Of a DNA stretch of 64,000 bases, positions 50,837 through 59,071 are shown piece after piece (within the stretch, counting starts at the first letter, position 1; every line of letters begins with the position of its first letter). This DNA is from Eggerthella lenta DSM 2243. Its GTDB lineage: Bacteria; Actinomycetota; Coriobacteriia; Coriobacteriales; Eggerthellaceae. The stretch is from contig NC_013204.1 of NCBI RefSeq assembly GCF_000024265.1, positions 2,670,501 to 2,734,500 of the forward strand. The letters run 5' to 3'. Under the pieces are notes generated by a model, which saw only the letters and a program-made list of their open reading frames with translations, was not told the DNA's origin and ran no database searches. Both the position numbers and the translations under genes were made by a program.

Positions 50837-52669
50837 CTATGCCGCGTCTTTGGCGTCGATGTGGGCGCGGTACATGCCCGCGTACAGCGGGCAACCGGCC
50901 ATGAGCTCGTCGTGCGTGCCCTGGGCCTCGATGCGCCCGTCGCGCACGACGACGATCTTGTCGGCATCGACGATGGTGGACAGGCGGTGCGCGATGACGA
51001 CGAGCGTCTTGCCCGCCACCAGCTTGCCCACGGCCTGCTCGATGATCGCCTCGTTCTCGGGGTCGGTGTACGCCGTGGCCTCGTCGAGCATGACCACGGG
51101 CGCGTCCTTGAGCATGGCGCGCGCGATGGCGATGCGCTGGCGCTCGCCGCCCGAGAGGTGGCCGCCCGCGCCGCCCACCACCGTCCGGTAGCCGTGCTCG
51201 AGCGCCTCGATGAACTCGTGGCAGCCGCTCGCCTTCGCCACGGCCACCACCTCCTCGTCGGAAGCGCCCGGCCTGCCCATGCGGATGTTCTCCATCACCG
51301 TGTCGTCGAACAGGTAGTTGTCCTGCTCGACGTACGAGATGCAGCCCGCAAGCTGCTCGGCCGAGAGCTCGCCCACCGGCACGCCGCCAAGGCGCACCGT
51401 GCCGGCGTCCGCGTCCCAGAACCCGGCGATCAGGCGCGCGAGCGTCGACTTGCCCGACCCGGACGGCCCGACGAGCGCCGTCACCTGCCCCGGCTCGATG
51501 GCCAGGTCCACGCCGTGGACGACCTCCTCGCGCCCGTAGGAGAAGCGCACGCCCTCGAGCTCGATGCGCGTGCCGCGCGGCTGCGCCAGGGCCTCGGCGC
51601 CGACCGACGCCGAGGCGCGGCGCTGCTCCGGCTCGTCGAGGATGGCGGTGATCTGCTCCACCACCGTGCCGATCTGCGCGAGCGAGTCGATGAAGCTCAT
51701 GGCCGCGTACAGCGGCGGGAAGATGGACAGCGACAGCACGGCGACCATCACGAGCGTGGCCGGCTCGAGCGTGCCCTGCAGGATGAACAGGCATCCCACC
51801 GGCAGCACCGTCACCAGCGTGGCCGGCCAGATGGCCAGGCCCAGGTCCTGGAAGATCTGCACGTGGTGCATCCAGTCGATGAACGAGCGCGCGTAGCGGC
51901 CCACCGTCTCCGAGAACTTCTCGTAGGAGCTGGCCGACCGGCCGAACGCCTTGATCACCTCGATGCCGTTCACGTACTCGACCGCCGTGGTGCTCATGTC
52001 CTCGCCGGCCTGCACCGTTTTCGCGTACCACCGGTCGTAGTCCTTCATCATGCCCATGTAGGCCACGAACCCGATGGGCAGCGTGACGAGCGCCACGAGC
52101 GCCATGCGCCAGTCGAGCGCGAACATGAACGCCACCACGGCAACGGGCACCAGCAGGTTCGACGTCATCTCGGGCACCACGTGCGCCAGCGTCGTCTCGA
52201 TGCTGTCCACCTTCTCCACCATGATGTTCTTGAGCTTGCCCGAAGGCGTGTCCAGCACGTAGCCCAGTGGCACGCGCGTGAGCTTGTCGGCGATGCGCCG
52301 GCGCACCTTGCTGATGGTGGAGAAGGTGGCCTTGTGCGACACGGCGGTCGAGGCGTGGTGGCACACGATGTAGCCGGCGTAGCCCGCCGCCGCCACGCCG
52401 CACCACATGAGGTAGAAGCCGAAGTCGCGCACCCCGCCCAGCACGCCCACGATCATCTGCCCCGCCGCCACGTACGGCACGATGCTGCCCGCCACGCCGA
52501 TCACGGCCAGCAGCACCGACAGCGCGTAGCGGCCCCTGTTCTCCTCCGACCACGCCAGCAGCAGCGCCACCGGGTTCGGCTCCCGCTTCTCCGCGGACGC
52601 CGGGCCCCGCTCGGGCGCGCCGACGCAGGCATCGTCCGCAACAACCGCGTTTCCCGCATCCATACGCAT
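50837..52669 (-). CDS. ABC transporter, exporter fold (IrtA/YbtP-like half), cassette 2
   Basis: A 610-residue half-transporter with a 40-residue variable N-terminus, six helices, then GPSGSGKSTLARL, LSGGERQRIAIA, VVMLDEATAYTD and VIAHRLSTI. Paralogue of the 43937 protein, with the same DTPSGKLK segment and GCHEFIEALEHGYRTVVGG region. First gene of a two-gene operon; a 16-bp box lies 13 bp before the start, downstream of a -10-like TATACT (52705-52710). An AAAGGAA ribosome-binding site precedes ATG. Confidence 0.88.
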   Translation of the reverse strand: MRMDAGNAVVADDACVGAPERGPASAEKREPNPVALLLAWSEENRGRYALSVLLAVIGVAGSIVPYVAAGQMIVGVLGGVRDFGFYLMWCGVAAAGYAGYIVCHHASTAVSHKATFSTISKVRRRIADKLTRVPLGYVLDTPSGKLKNIMVEKVDSIETTLAHVVPEMTSNLLVPVAVVAFMFALDWRMALVALVTLPIGFVAYMGMMKDYDRWYAKTVQAGEDMSTTAVEYVNGIEVIKAFGRSASSYEKFSETVGRYARSFIDWMHHVQIFQDLGLAIWPATLVTVLPVGCLFILQGTLEPATLVMVAVLSLSIFPPLYAAMSFIDSLAQIGTVVEQITAILDEPEQRRASASVGAEALAQPRGTRIELEGVRFSYGREEVVHGVDLAIEPGQVTALVGPSGSGKSTLARLIAGFWDADAGTVRLGGVPVGELSAEQLAGCISYVEQDNYLFDDTVMENIRMGRPGASDEEVVAVAKASGCHEFIEALEHGYRTVVGGAGGHLSGGERQRIAIARAMLKDAPVVMLDEATAYTDPENEAIIEQAVGKLVAGKTLVVIAHRLSTIVDADKIVVVRDGRIEAQGTHDELMAGCPLYAGMYRAHIDAKDAA

Positions 52670-52681
52670 TCCTTTCCGAAA

Positions 52682-52697
52682 GTTACCTCAGGCTTAC
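52682..52697. promoter_or_regulatory. 16-bp box, copy 2
   Basis: GTTACCTCAGGCTTAC, matching GTTAGC-N4-GCTAAC at ten of twelve positions. It sits between a -10-like TATACT and the start of the 50837-52669 ABC gene, a repressor position. Confidence 0.55.
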
Positions 52698-52833
52698 ATT
52701 CGGAAGTATAACACCGTTATATAACATTGTTACAACTTTTTCGCCCCGATATGGACCGTGCAGGGACGGACGGGCGCGCGATGTAGCGATTCGGCGAGGA
52801 TCACAGCGGAAGGAAGGGCGAACGAGCGCGCGC

Positions 52834-52887
52834 GCCGTTGCGCGAGCACGTCCCGTTGCGCACGCGCGTCCCGTTGCGCGAGCGCGC
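52834..52887. repeat. Three 18-bp tandem repeats
   Basis: Units at 52834, 52852 and 52870, each starting CCGTTGCGC (after one base) and ending in mixed GC. They precede the parS site by 24 bp. Purpose unknown; GC-rich hairpin potential. Confidence 0.6.
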
Positions 52888-52911
52888 ATCCGCCGTCGTG
52901 AAGGGAACAGA

Positions 52912-52927
52912 TGTTTCACGTGAAACA
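52912..52927. other. parS site (ParB binding), second copy
   Basis: Perfect TGTTTCACGTGAAACA, 18-bp palindrome at 52911-52928, 16 kb from the first. It lies in the gap between tetR and the ABC operon it may control. Confidence 0.92.
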
Positions 52928-52944
52928 TCGGGGCGACCCGAGGA

Positions 52945-53643
52945 TCACGACGGCTGGGGGCTCATGATCGTCTCGTAGCCGGCGTGGAAGAAGCGCTCGA
53001 AATCGGCGACGAACGCGTGGGCCGCCTCGCGCGACAGGCCCAGCAGCAGCGGCTCGAAGTAGCCGCGGAAGAACATGCCGGCCAGGATGCGCGACATCTC
53101 GGGCGTGGGCTCGACGACCCCGATACCGTGCTCGCGCATCTCGCGCACGTAGCGGGCGGTGCTCCGCACTTCAAGCTCGATGAAGCGGTCGAGGTAGCGC
53201 TCCCACGCGGTGCCGGCCGATCTCGCGAACACGAGGACGAACGCGTCGCGGTTGTCGTAGACGAAGTCGAGCAGATCGTGCATCATGCGCTCTTCGTAGA
53301 CCCTCATCCGCTCGAACGTCTGGGCCTCGAGAGGCTGCTCGTAGAACCGGTCCTGGGCGCCCTCGTAGCGGGCGTACAGCTCGTCGGCGGCCGGGGCCAC
53401 GACGGCGTCGAACAGGGCCTCCTTGCCGGAGAAGTACCCGTAGATGGCGCCCGTGGTCATATCGGCAGCCGCGGCTATCGAGCGCAGCGAAGCTCCGGCG
53501 AACCCCTTCTCCATGAACTCCGCGACGGCGCACGACATGAGCCGGCCGCGCGCATCGCGCCGCTCGCTTCCCGCCGTTTCGCCTGCAGGCGTCTTGTGGT
53601 TGCGCATGGTCCCCCGCCCGGTCTCGTCCGTCGCTGCAGCCAT
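52945..53643 (-). CDS. TetR-family regulator
   Basis: A 232-residue regulator: helix-turn-helix near residues 35-80 (CAVAEFMEKGFAGASLRSIAAAA, TTGAIYGYFSGKEALFDAV), then a helical ligand domain. The start is uncertain: ATGs at 53643 and 53607 both have weak G-rich sites. It is upstream of, and same strand as, the ABC cassette 2 genes, with parS and a promoter between them; a GTTATATAAC dyad at about 52715-52725 could be its operator. Confidence 0.85.
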   Translation of the reverse strand: MAAATDETGRGTMRNHKTPAGETAGSERRDARGRLMSCAVAEFMEKGFAGASLRSIAAAADMTTGAIYGYFSGKEALFDAVVAPAADELYARYEGAQDRFYEQPLEAQTFERMRVYEERMMHDLLDFVYDNRDAFVLVFARSAGTAWERYLDRFIELEVRSTARYVREMREHGIGVVEPTPEMSRILAGMFFRGYFEPLLLGLSREAAHAFVADFERFFHAGYETIMSPQPS

Positions 53644-53710
53644 GATACCCCAAAGCGGCTGCGCGGCGCGACGGCGATGCCGGAAGCGCGGCCTATCGGC
53701 ACGAGCGCGC

Positions 53711-53932
53711 TCACGCCTCCCAGCGCAGATGGCTCTCGCGCGTGGCGCAGACGAGCGACGCGCGCCCCGCCTGCTGCACGCGGCGGAAGAGCACCGGCTT
53801 CAGCCGCCCGCGCTCCACGAGACGATCGAGCACTCGCTCCAGGTCCGGGCCTGCGAGGCCGAACCGGTCGCGCAGCTCGGCGTAGGAATACGTCCGACCC
53901 TCTTCAAGCGACTTGTGCACGCCGACAACCAT
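53711..53932 (-). CDS. Small winged-helix protein, possibly FeoC-like
   Basis: A 73-residue protein: KSLEEGRTYSYAELRDRFGLAGPDLERVLDRLVERGRLKPV is a compact winged helix. Two cysteines are not in the FeoC cluster (one Cys only, in LVCATR), so an Fe-S cluster is unlikely. The ATG at 53932 has GGAAGG upstream; the longer frame crosses the 16-bp box region. The promoter has an extended -10 TGGTATCAT, and the perfect box copy lies over its -35. FeoC likeness is weak inference. Confidence 0.65.
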   Translation of the reverse strand: MVVGVHKSLEEGRTYSYAELRDRFGLAGPDLERVLDRLVERGRLKPVLFRRVQQAGRASLVCATRESHLRWEA

Positions 53933-53978
53933 AGGTACCGCCTTCCATCTTCGATGACGACGCCCATGATACCACATT

Positions 53979-53994
53979 GTTAGCCAATGCTAAC
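53979..53994. promoter_or_regulatory. 16-bp box, copy 3 (perfect dyad)
   Basis: GTTAGCCAATGCTAAC, perfect 6-bp arms and 4-bp centre, upstream of the small winged-helix gene. Resembles DtxR/IdeR/SirR-type metal-repressor boxes in its TTAG/CTAA ends. Confidence 0.65.
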
Positions 53995-54181
53995 TTTAAA
54001 GGAGTGAGCTCCTCAAGGTAACGCGAATCCTCCGCATCCCGCCTCCTCGCGACCCGACCTCGCCGCGCACTCCCTCCTCGACCCCCTCTCGCCCCCTCCT
54101 GCTCCGAACGGTCGGCTGCTCGGGCTTGCGACGGCTTTTCGGAGCTGCACAACCCCTATGCAATGCCGTATCATGCCAATG

Positions 54182-54197
54182 GTTCGCTTAGGTTAAC
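54182..54197. promoter_or_regulatory. 16-bp box, copy 4
   Basis: GTTCGCTTAGGTTAAC, matching the dyad at ten of twelve positions and containing TTAGGTTAA as in DtxR sites. It lies 147 bp before the second ECF cassette. The stretch 53995-54343 has no other gene. Confidence 0.5.
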
Positions 54198-54343
54198 TTT
54201 TACTCCGGAGATCGTGAGCCGGCGAACCGGACGCCGGGTCCGTGCAAGCGCACGTCCGCACGTCCCGTATCCCCATCTCCATCGACCCTCGACATCGGCC
54301 GGGCACGCACCTGCGCGCTTCGGCAAGAAAGGCTGGACCAACC

Positions 54344-54973
54344 ATGAAGACGACCTCGTCCGGAGCCGCGCTGGGCTCCTCGCCCGCCTCCGCAGGCGGA
54401 AGGCTGAACGGCAAGGACTTCATCAACATCGGCATATTCACCGCCATCTACTTCGTCATCGTGTTCGCGGTGGCGTGCCTGGGCTTCATTCCCATCTTTA
54501 TGGTGCTCATCTGCGGCATCATCCCACTCGTCGCGGGCATCCCCTACATGCTGTACCTCACCCGCGTGAAGAAGTTCGGCATGATCACCATCATGGGGCT
54601 GCTCGTGGGCATCATCATGTTCGTCACGGGCATGGGCTACTTCAGCATCGTCACCGGATTGGTATGCGGCCTGATCGCCGACCTCATCGTGCGCGCTGGG
54701 GGCTACGCCAACGCGAAGATGAGCGTGTTGTCGCACGGCGTGTTCAGCTGCTGGATGATCGGCAACTTCCTGCCCATGCTGCTCACGGCCGACAGCTACT
54801 ACGCCACCATGCGCGGGCAATTCGGCGACGCCTACGTCAACGAGCTCATGGGCTACCTGCAGCCGTGGGCGTACCCGGCCATGTTGATCGCGTGCTTCGT
54901 CACCGGCATCGTCGGCGGGTTCATCGGCCTCAAGGTGCTGGGGAAGCACTTCAAGCGTGCGGGCATCGCGTAG
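54344..54973 (+). CDS. ECF transporter S component (MptD/Trep_Strep family), cassette 2
   Basis: A 209-residue membrane protein with six helices, paralogue of the 41481 S protein (shared GLIADLIVRAGGY and ending KHFKRAGIA). The start at 54344 begins MKTTSSGAALG; the longer frame upstream lacks a ribosome-binding site. Genes T, A and an AraC regulator follow on the same strand with 0-3 bp gaps or overlaps. Confidence 0.88.
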   Translation: MKTTSSGAALGSSPASAGGRLNGKDFINIGIFTAIYFVIVFAVACLGFIPIFMVLICGIIPLVAGIPYMLYLTRVKKFGMITIMGLLVGIIMFVTGMGYFSIVTGLVCGLIADLIVRAGGYANAKMSVLSHGVFSCWMIGNFLPMLLTADSYYATMRGQFGDAYVNELMGYLQPWAYPAMLIACFVTGIVGGFIGLKVLGKHFKRAGIA

Positions 54974-54976
54974 GGC

Positions 54977-55720
54977 ATGGCCGTGGAACTGCTGCAGACC
55001 GGGGCCGTGGAGCGCACCGTGCGCCTGGATCCTCGCACCAAGCTCGTGCTGCTCGTTTCAGTGTCGACCGCGCTGTTGGTAGGCGGGAGCGGTCCGGTCA
55101 TGGACGCGGCGCGCGTGCTCATGCTGCTGGCTCCCTTCGCGCTGCTGGCCGTGTCGGGCCGCATCGGCGCGGCGGCGGGGCTGTTGGTCGCCTACGCGGC
55201 ATCGTGGAGCCTCACCGCGCTCGCGGTGCCCCTGGTCGAAGGGCCCTTGAACTTCGCTATCGTGGCCTCGTGCATGATCGCCTCGCGCTTTCTGCCCACC
55301 ATCGCCACGGCGTACTTCGTGTTCGCCACCACCACGGTGTCGGAGTTCATGGCCGCAGCCGAGCGCGTACATGCGCCGCAATGGCTGGTCATCCCGCTGT
55401 CGGTGCTGTTCCGCTTCTTCCCCACCCTCGGCGAGGAGGCGCGCGCCGTGGGCTCCGCCATGCGCATGCGCAACCTGAGGCTGGGCAAGGCTGGTCCGGT
55501 ATCGCTCGTGGAGTACCGCCTGGTGCCGCTCATCTCGTGCGCCGTGCAGATAGGCGAGGACCTGTCGGCCGCGTCGCTGACGCGCGGGCTGGGCGCGCCC
55601 GTCAGGCGGACGAACATCTGCGACATCGGCTTCGGCGCGGCGGACGTCGTCGTGTGGGCGGCGTGCGCCGTGTCGGTAGGGCTGCTCGTGGCGAGCAGCC
55701 TCGGTTGGATAGGGGCTTGA
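54977..55720 (+). CDS. ECF transporter T component, cassette 2
   Basis: A 247-residue membrane protein, opening RLDPRTKLVLLVSVST, with coupling helices AMRMRNLRLG and ASLTRGLGAP. Roughly five or six helices. It starts 3 bp after the S gene and ends 1 bp before the ATPase gene. About as similar to the 40708 protein as expected for duplicated cassettes. Confidence 0.92.
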   Translation: MAVELLQTGAVERTVRLDPRTKLVLLVSVSTALLVGGSGPVMDAARVLMLLAPFALLAVSGRIGAAAGLLVAYAASWSLTALAVPLVEGPLNFAIVASCMIASRFLPTIATAYFVFATTTVSEFMAAAERVHAPQWLVIPLSVLFRFFPTLGEEARAVGSAMRMRNLRLGKAGPVSLVEYRLVPLISCAVQIGEDLSAASLTRGLGAPVRRTNICDIGFGAADVVVWAACAVSVGLLVASSLGWIGA

Positions 55721-55721
55721 G

Positions 55722-57266
55722 ATGGACGTCGAGGGAAACCGAAGCGCGGGCTCGACCAGCGAGCCCACACTCGTCATGGAAGACGTTTCGTTCTCCTACG
55801 CGAACGGGCGGGAGGGTGCCGGCGTGCGCCGCGTCGACCTGCAAGCGGCGTCCGGCGAGGTGGTGCTGCTGTGCGGCCCGTCGGGCTGCGGCAAGACCAC
55901 GCTCACCCGCCTGGCCAACGGCCTCGCGCCCCACTACTACGAGGGCCGCGTGGAAGGACGAGTGCGCGTGGGCGGGCTGGACGCGGCCGACGCACCGCTG
56001 CACGACACGGCACGCCTCGTAGGCTCGGTGTTCCAGAACCCGAAGTCCCAGTTCTTCAACGTCGACGTGCGCGGCGAGCTGGCCTTCGGCTGCGAGAACC
56101 AGGGCATGGAGCGCGCCGAGATCGAACGGCGCATCGACACCGCATCCACGGCGTTCGAGCTGGAGCCGCTCATGGGGCGGAGCCTTTTCGACCTGTCCGG
56201 CGGGCAGAAGCAGCGCATCGCCTGCGCCAGCGCCACCGCCGCCGGGCCACGGCTGGTGGTGCTGGACGAGCCGTCTTCGAACCTGGATTTCCCCTCGATG
56301 GCGCACCTGCGCGCCGCCGTCGAGCGCTGGAAGCGCGAGGGCTGCGCGGTGCTGGTGGCGGAGCACCGGCTGCACTACCTGACCGACCTCGTCGACCGGG
56401 CCTACTACCTGCGCGACGGGGCGGTCGAGCGCCAGTGGAGCGGAACCGAGCTGCGCTCGCTCGACGACCGGGAGCTGGAAGAGCTCGGGCTGCGAACGCT
56501 GCGGCTCTCCGCGGCGTTCGTGCAGCCCCCGGCAGCGGCCGAGCCCGCAGAGCCTGCCGGAACGTTCGCGCTCGACGGCTTCTCTTTCTCCTACCGCCGC
56601 GGCGCGCGCTCGCGCTGCGCGCTCGACATCCCGCACGCGCAGCTGCCGCGACGCGCCGTCGTGGCCGTGATCGGCGCGAACGGCGCCGGCAAGTCCACGT
56701 TCGCCAACGCGCTGTGCGGCCTCAACCGCTGCAAGGGAACCCTCACCGTCGACGGACGCGCCCGCTCGCGCCGTACGCGCGCAGGCAGCTGCTTCCAGGT
56801 GATGCAGGACGCAAACCATCAGCTATTCGCCGAGAGCGTGCTGGACGAGGTGCTGCTGAGCATGGCGAAGCCCGACGAGGAAGCAGCGCATCGCCTGTTG
56901 GCCGCGCTCGACCTCGACGAGCGCGCGGCCGACCACCCGCTCTCGCTGTCGGGAGGGCAGAAGCAGCGGACGTGCATCGCGTCCGCCCTGGCCAGCGAAC
57001 GCGAGGTGATCGTATACGACGAGCCCACGAGCGGGCTCGACCTCCACCGCATGAGGCAGGTCGCCCGGCTGATCCACGACGTGCGGCGTCGCGGGGCGGC
57101 GCAGCTCGTGATCACCCACGATCCCGAGTTCATCATGGCCTGCTGTTCGTGGGTGGTGCGCCTCGAGGACGGGGGTATCATGGAATCCTATCCGCTCGAC
57201 GCGGCGGGAACGCGTCGGCTGAGCGGGTTCTTCATGCACGAAGGAGCTTTGGATGAAAAGCCTTGA
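55722..57266 (+). CDS. ECF transporter fused double ATPase, cassette 2
   Basis: A 514-residue protein with two ATPase cassettes: CGPSGCGKTTL, LSGGQKQRIA, VVLDEPSSNLD (first half) and GANGAGKSTF, LSGGQKQRTC, VIVYDEPTSGLD (second half). The Q-loops FQNPKSQFF and MQDANHQLF match the first ECF ATPase. It overlaps the araC start by 14 bp, so the regulator is co-translated with the transporter. Confidence 0.93.
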   Translation: MDVEGNRSAGSTSEPTLVMEDVSFSYANGREGAGVRRVDLQAASGEVVLLCGPSGCGKTTLTRLANGLAPHYYEGRVEGRVRVGGLDAADAPLHDTARLVGSVFQNPKSQFFNVDVRGELAFGCENQGMERAEIERRIDTASTAFELEPLMGRSLFDLSGGQKQRIACASATAAGPRLVVLDEPSSNLDFPSMAHLRAAVERWKREGCAVLVAEHRLHYLTDLVDRAYYLRDGAVERQWSGTELRSLDDRELEELGLRTLRLSAAFVQPPAAAEPAEPAGTFALDGFSFSYRRGARSRCALDIPHAQLPRRAVVAVIGANGAGKSTFANALCGLNRCKGTLTVDGRARSRRTRAGSCFQVMQDANHQLFAESVLDEVLLSMAKPDEEAAHRLLAALDLDERAADHPLSLSGGQKQRTCIASALASEREVIVYDEPTSGLDLHRMRQVARLIHDVRRRGAAQLVITHDPEFIMACCSWVVRLEDGGIMESYPLDAAGTRRLSGFFMHEGALDEKP

Positions 57267-58206
57267 GTACCTGGCCACGCGCAACGCCGGCCGCTTCGAT
57301 ATCGTCGAGAAGGACGGCCCGCGCACCGTGTTCCGGCTCGCGCTGGACAACGGAGCGTCCGGCATCGTAGAGGACTGGGAGCTGTTCGAGGGCGTGAACC
57401 TCACGTTCAACGACATCCCGCATGGCTCGCTGACCTGGAAGAGCAGCGAGCCTCGTTCGCTTCATATCGAATGGTGCCAGCAGGGCCGCGGCGAGATAGC
57501 CAGCGCCAACGGCAAAAGCTACTTCATCCACGAAAGAGAATGCGCGGTGCACGACCAGCGCATCATCAAGCGGCAAATGCGCTACCCCATGCCCCGTTAC
57601 GTGGGGCTGACGCTCAGCATCGAGTACGAGACCGGCAGCTCCACGCTCAGGGCGCACGACGCGACGGGCGGCGTCGACTTCAACGCGCTGCGCGAGCGCT
57701 ATGCTGGCGGGGACGGATGCCGCATCTTCCTGCCCGACGACACTCTGGCATCCCTGCTGGCCTCGTTCTACCGCATCGACGATCGGGCGCGCATCGAGCG
57801 CATGCGCCTGAAGGCCCTCGAGCTGGTCGCGCTGCTCGACGCCACCGAGCGCCCCGTGTGGAAGACGTTTCCCTATTGCACCCACGATCATGCGCTCGCC
57901 CTCGAACGCGCGCTCGACCTGCTCGGCAGCAACCTGGACGAAGACCTCGCGCTCGAAGATGCGGCGCGCTGCGCGAACATGGGCCTCTCCACGTTCAAGC
58001 AGCGCTTCCTGCACGCCTATGGGCTGTCGCCCATGGCGTACCGCCGCCAATGCCGCGTCGAGGAAGGCGCGCGTCTGCTTGCGGGGAGCCGCGAGAGCGT
58101 CGCCAGCGTCGCGGCGCGCGTGGGCTACCGCAACCCCAGCAAGTTCGCCGCCGCCTTCGTCGAGCGCTTCGGCGCGACCCCCTCGGCCTGGCGCGCCCGC
58201 GGCTGA
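57253..58206 (+). CDS. AraC-family regulator
   Basis: A 317-residue regulator. The C-terminal 100 residues hold two helix-turn-helix motifs (LALEDAARCANMGLSTFKQRF and ESVASVAARVGYRNPSKFAAAF with ERFGATPSAWRA). The N-terminal domain is not a standard cupin by eye. It resembles PchR/YbtA-type regulators that respond to siderophores, with HIEWCQQGRGE as an early conserved piece; that match is suggestive only. It ends the ECF cassette 2 operon, convergent with the following TetR gene. Confidence 0.88.
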   Translation: MKSLEYLATRNAGRFDIVEKDGPRTVFRLALDNGASGIVEDWELFEGVNLTFNDIPHGSLTWKSSEPRSLHIEWCQQGRGEIASANGKSYFIHERECAVHDQRIIKRQMRYPMPRYVGLTLSIEYETGSSTLRAHDATGGVDFNALRERYAGGDGCRIFLPDDTLASLLASFYRIDDRARIERMRLKALELVALLDATERPVWKTFPYCTHDHALALERALDLLGSNLDEDLALEDAARCANMGLSTFKQRFLHAYGLSPMAYRRQCRVEEGARLLAGSRESVASVAARVGYRNPSKFAAAFVERFGATPSAWRARG

Positions 58207-58249
58207 CGTTCGGACGCCCGCCGCACCATGCAGGGCTGCGGCGGGCGGC

Positions 58250-58843
58250 TTAGCCCTTCCGGCCGAACAGCTCGTCGCAGATGGCTTCGATGACGGCGTC
58301 GACGGCGGCGTCGAGGGCCTCCGCGTGCATGAGGCTCCGGTCGAGCAGCATGAGCGCGATGCCCTTCTGGAGGTTCGCCACCACGCGCCAGTCCGCATCG
58401 GGACGCACGCCCTCGAGGCGCTCCATGATCCGGCCCATCGTGACGCGATCGACCTCGGGATCGAAGCTGTGCTCGTCGGGCCAACGCCGGGAGAGGTAGG
58501 CGAAGTCCTCGGCGGTGGCGTAGCGGTAGATGTTGCGATCGCTGTACCACAGCGATCGCAGCCACGTGCGCATGGCGTCGCGGCCCAGGCGGCCGCCCTC
58601 CTGCTCGCACAGCTCCTCGAACAGGTCCATGACCGCGCGGCGATTCGCCTTCACGATGGAGTACGCGAACTCCTCCTTCGAGGGGAAGAAGCTGTAGAAC
58701 GTGCCTTTGGCGATGCCGACCCGGCTCGCCACGTCCTCCACGCGCAAGCTGCGGACGCCCTTCTCGACGATGAGGTCCCACCCGGCGTCGAACATGCGGC
58801 GGCGGAGCTCCTCGCGGTCGGCCTCGGTGAATATCGCGGGCAT
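58250..58843 (-). CDS. TetR-family regulator
   Basis: A 197-residue regulator with a helix-turn-helix at about residues 12-60 (MFDAGWDLIVEKGVRSLRVE, then SRVGIAKGTFYSFFPSKEEFAYSI). The start at 58843 has AAAGGAGG upstream; the longer frame continues into the operator region. It is divergent from the third ABC pair, and two ATGACC/GGTCAT dyads lie between them, the likely TetR binding sites. Confidence 0.9.
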   Translation of the reverse strand: MPAIFTEADREELRRRMFDAGWDLIVEKGVRSLRVEDVASRVGIAKGTFYSFFPSKEEFAYSIVKANRRAVMDLFEELCEQEGGRLGRDAMRTWLRSLWYSDRNIYRYATAEDFAYLSRRWPDEHSFDPEVDRVTMGRIMERLEGVRPDADWRVVANLQKGIALMLLDRSLMHAEALDAAVDAVIEAICDELFGRKG

Positions 58844-58974
58844 GGCCCCTCCTTTCGCGCAGGCGCGCCCTGCGACGCCCGGGCGCGCTTGGATCCTCCC
58901 CGTCATTCTACCGCGAACCGCATACGCGAACCGCACACAAAATGACCGCTGTTGATAATTTGGTCATTTTCTTC

Positions 58975-59003
58975 TTGCCGGAATAGTTATCCTACGCTAA
59001 CAT
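58975..59003 (+). promoter_or_regulatory. Promoter of the third ABC pair
   Basis: -35 TTGCCG (58975-58980), 17-bp spacer and -10 TAACAT (58998-59003), 69 bp before the start at 59072. The 16-bp box copy 5 fills most of the spacer. Confidence 0.65.
58986..59001. promoter_or_regulatory. 16-bp box, copy 5
   Basis: GTTATCCTACGCTAAC, matching the perfect dyad at eleven of twelve positions, placed between the -35 and -10 of the ABC promoter. Confidence 0.6.
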
Positions 59004-59071
59004 CTAAATGACCGAATTCTCAATTCCGGTCATTTTATCGGAGCGGACAAGCGGAAGCAGGAGGAAGGCCC

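Larger units (their letters stand above)
58939..59035. promoter_or_regulatory. Two ATGACC-N12/14-GGTCAT dyads around the ABC promoter
   Basis: Dyad 1: AAAATGACC (58939-58947) / GGTCATTTT (58962-58970). Dyad 2: AAATGACCG (59006-59014) / CGGTCATTT (59027-59035). Centres are 66 bp apart and bracket the promoter. Probably bound by the divergent TetR, perhaps by looping. Confidence 0.7.

Noticed and set aside
49175-52711. 1178-codon plus-strand frame opposite ABC pair 2
   Set aside because: Mirror frame of two well-conserved ABC genes; composition typical of antisense high-GC shadows.
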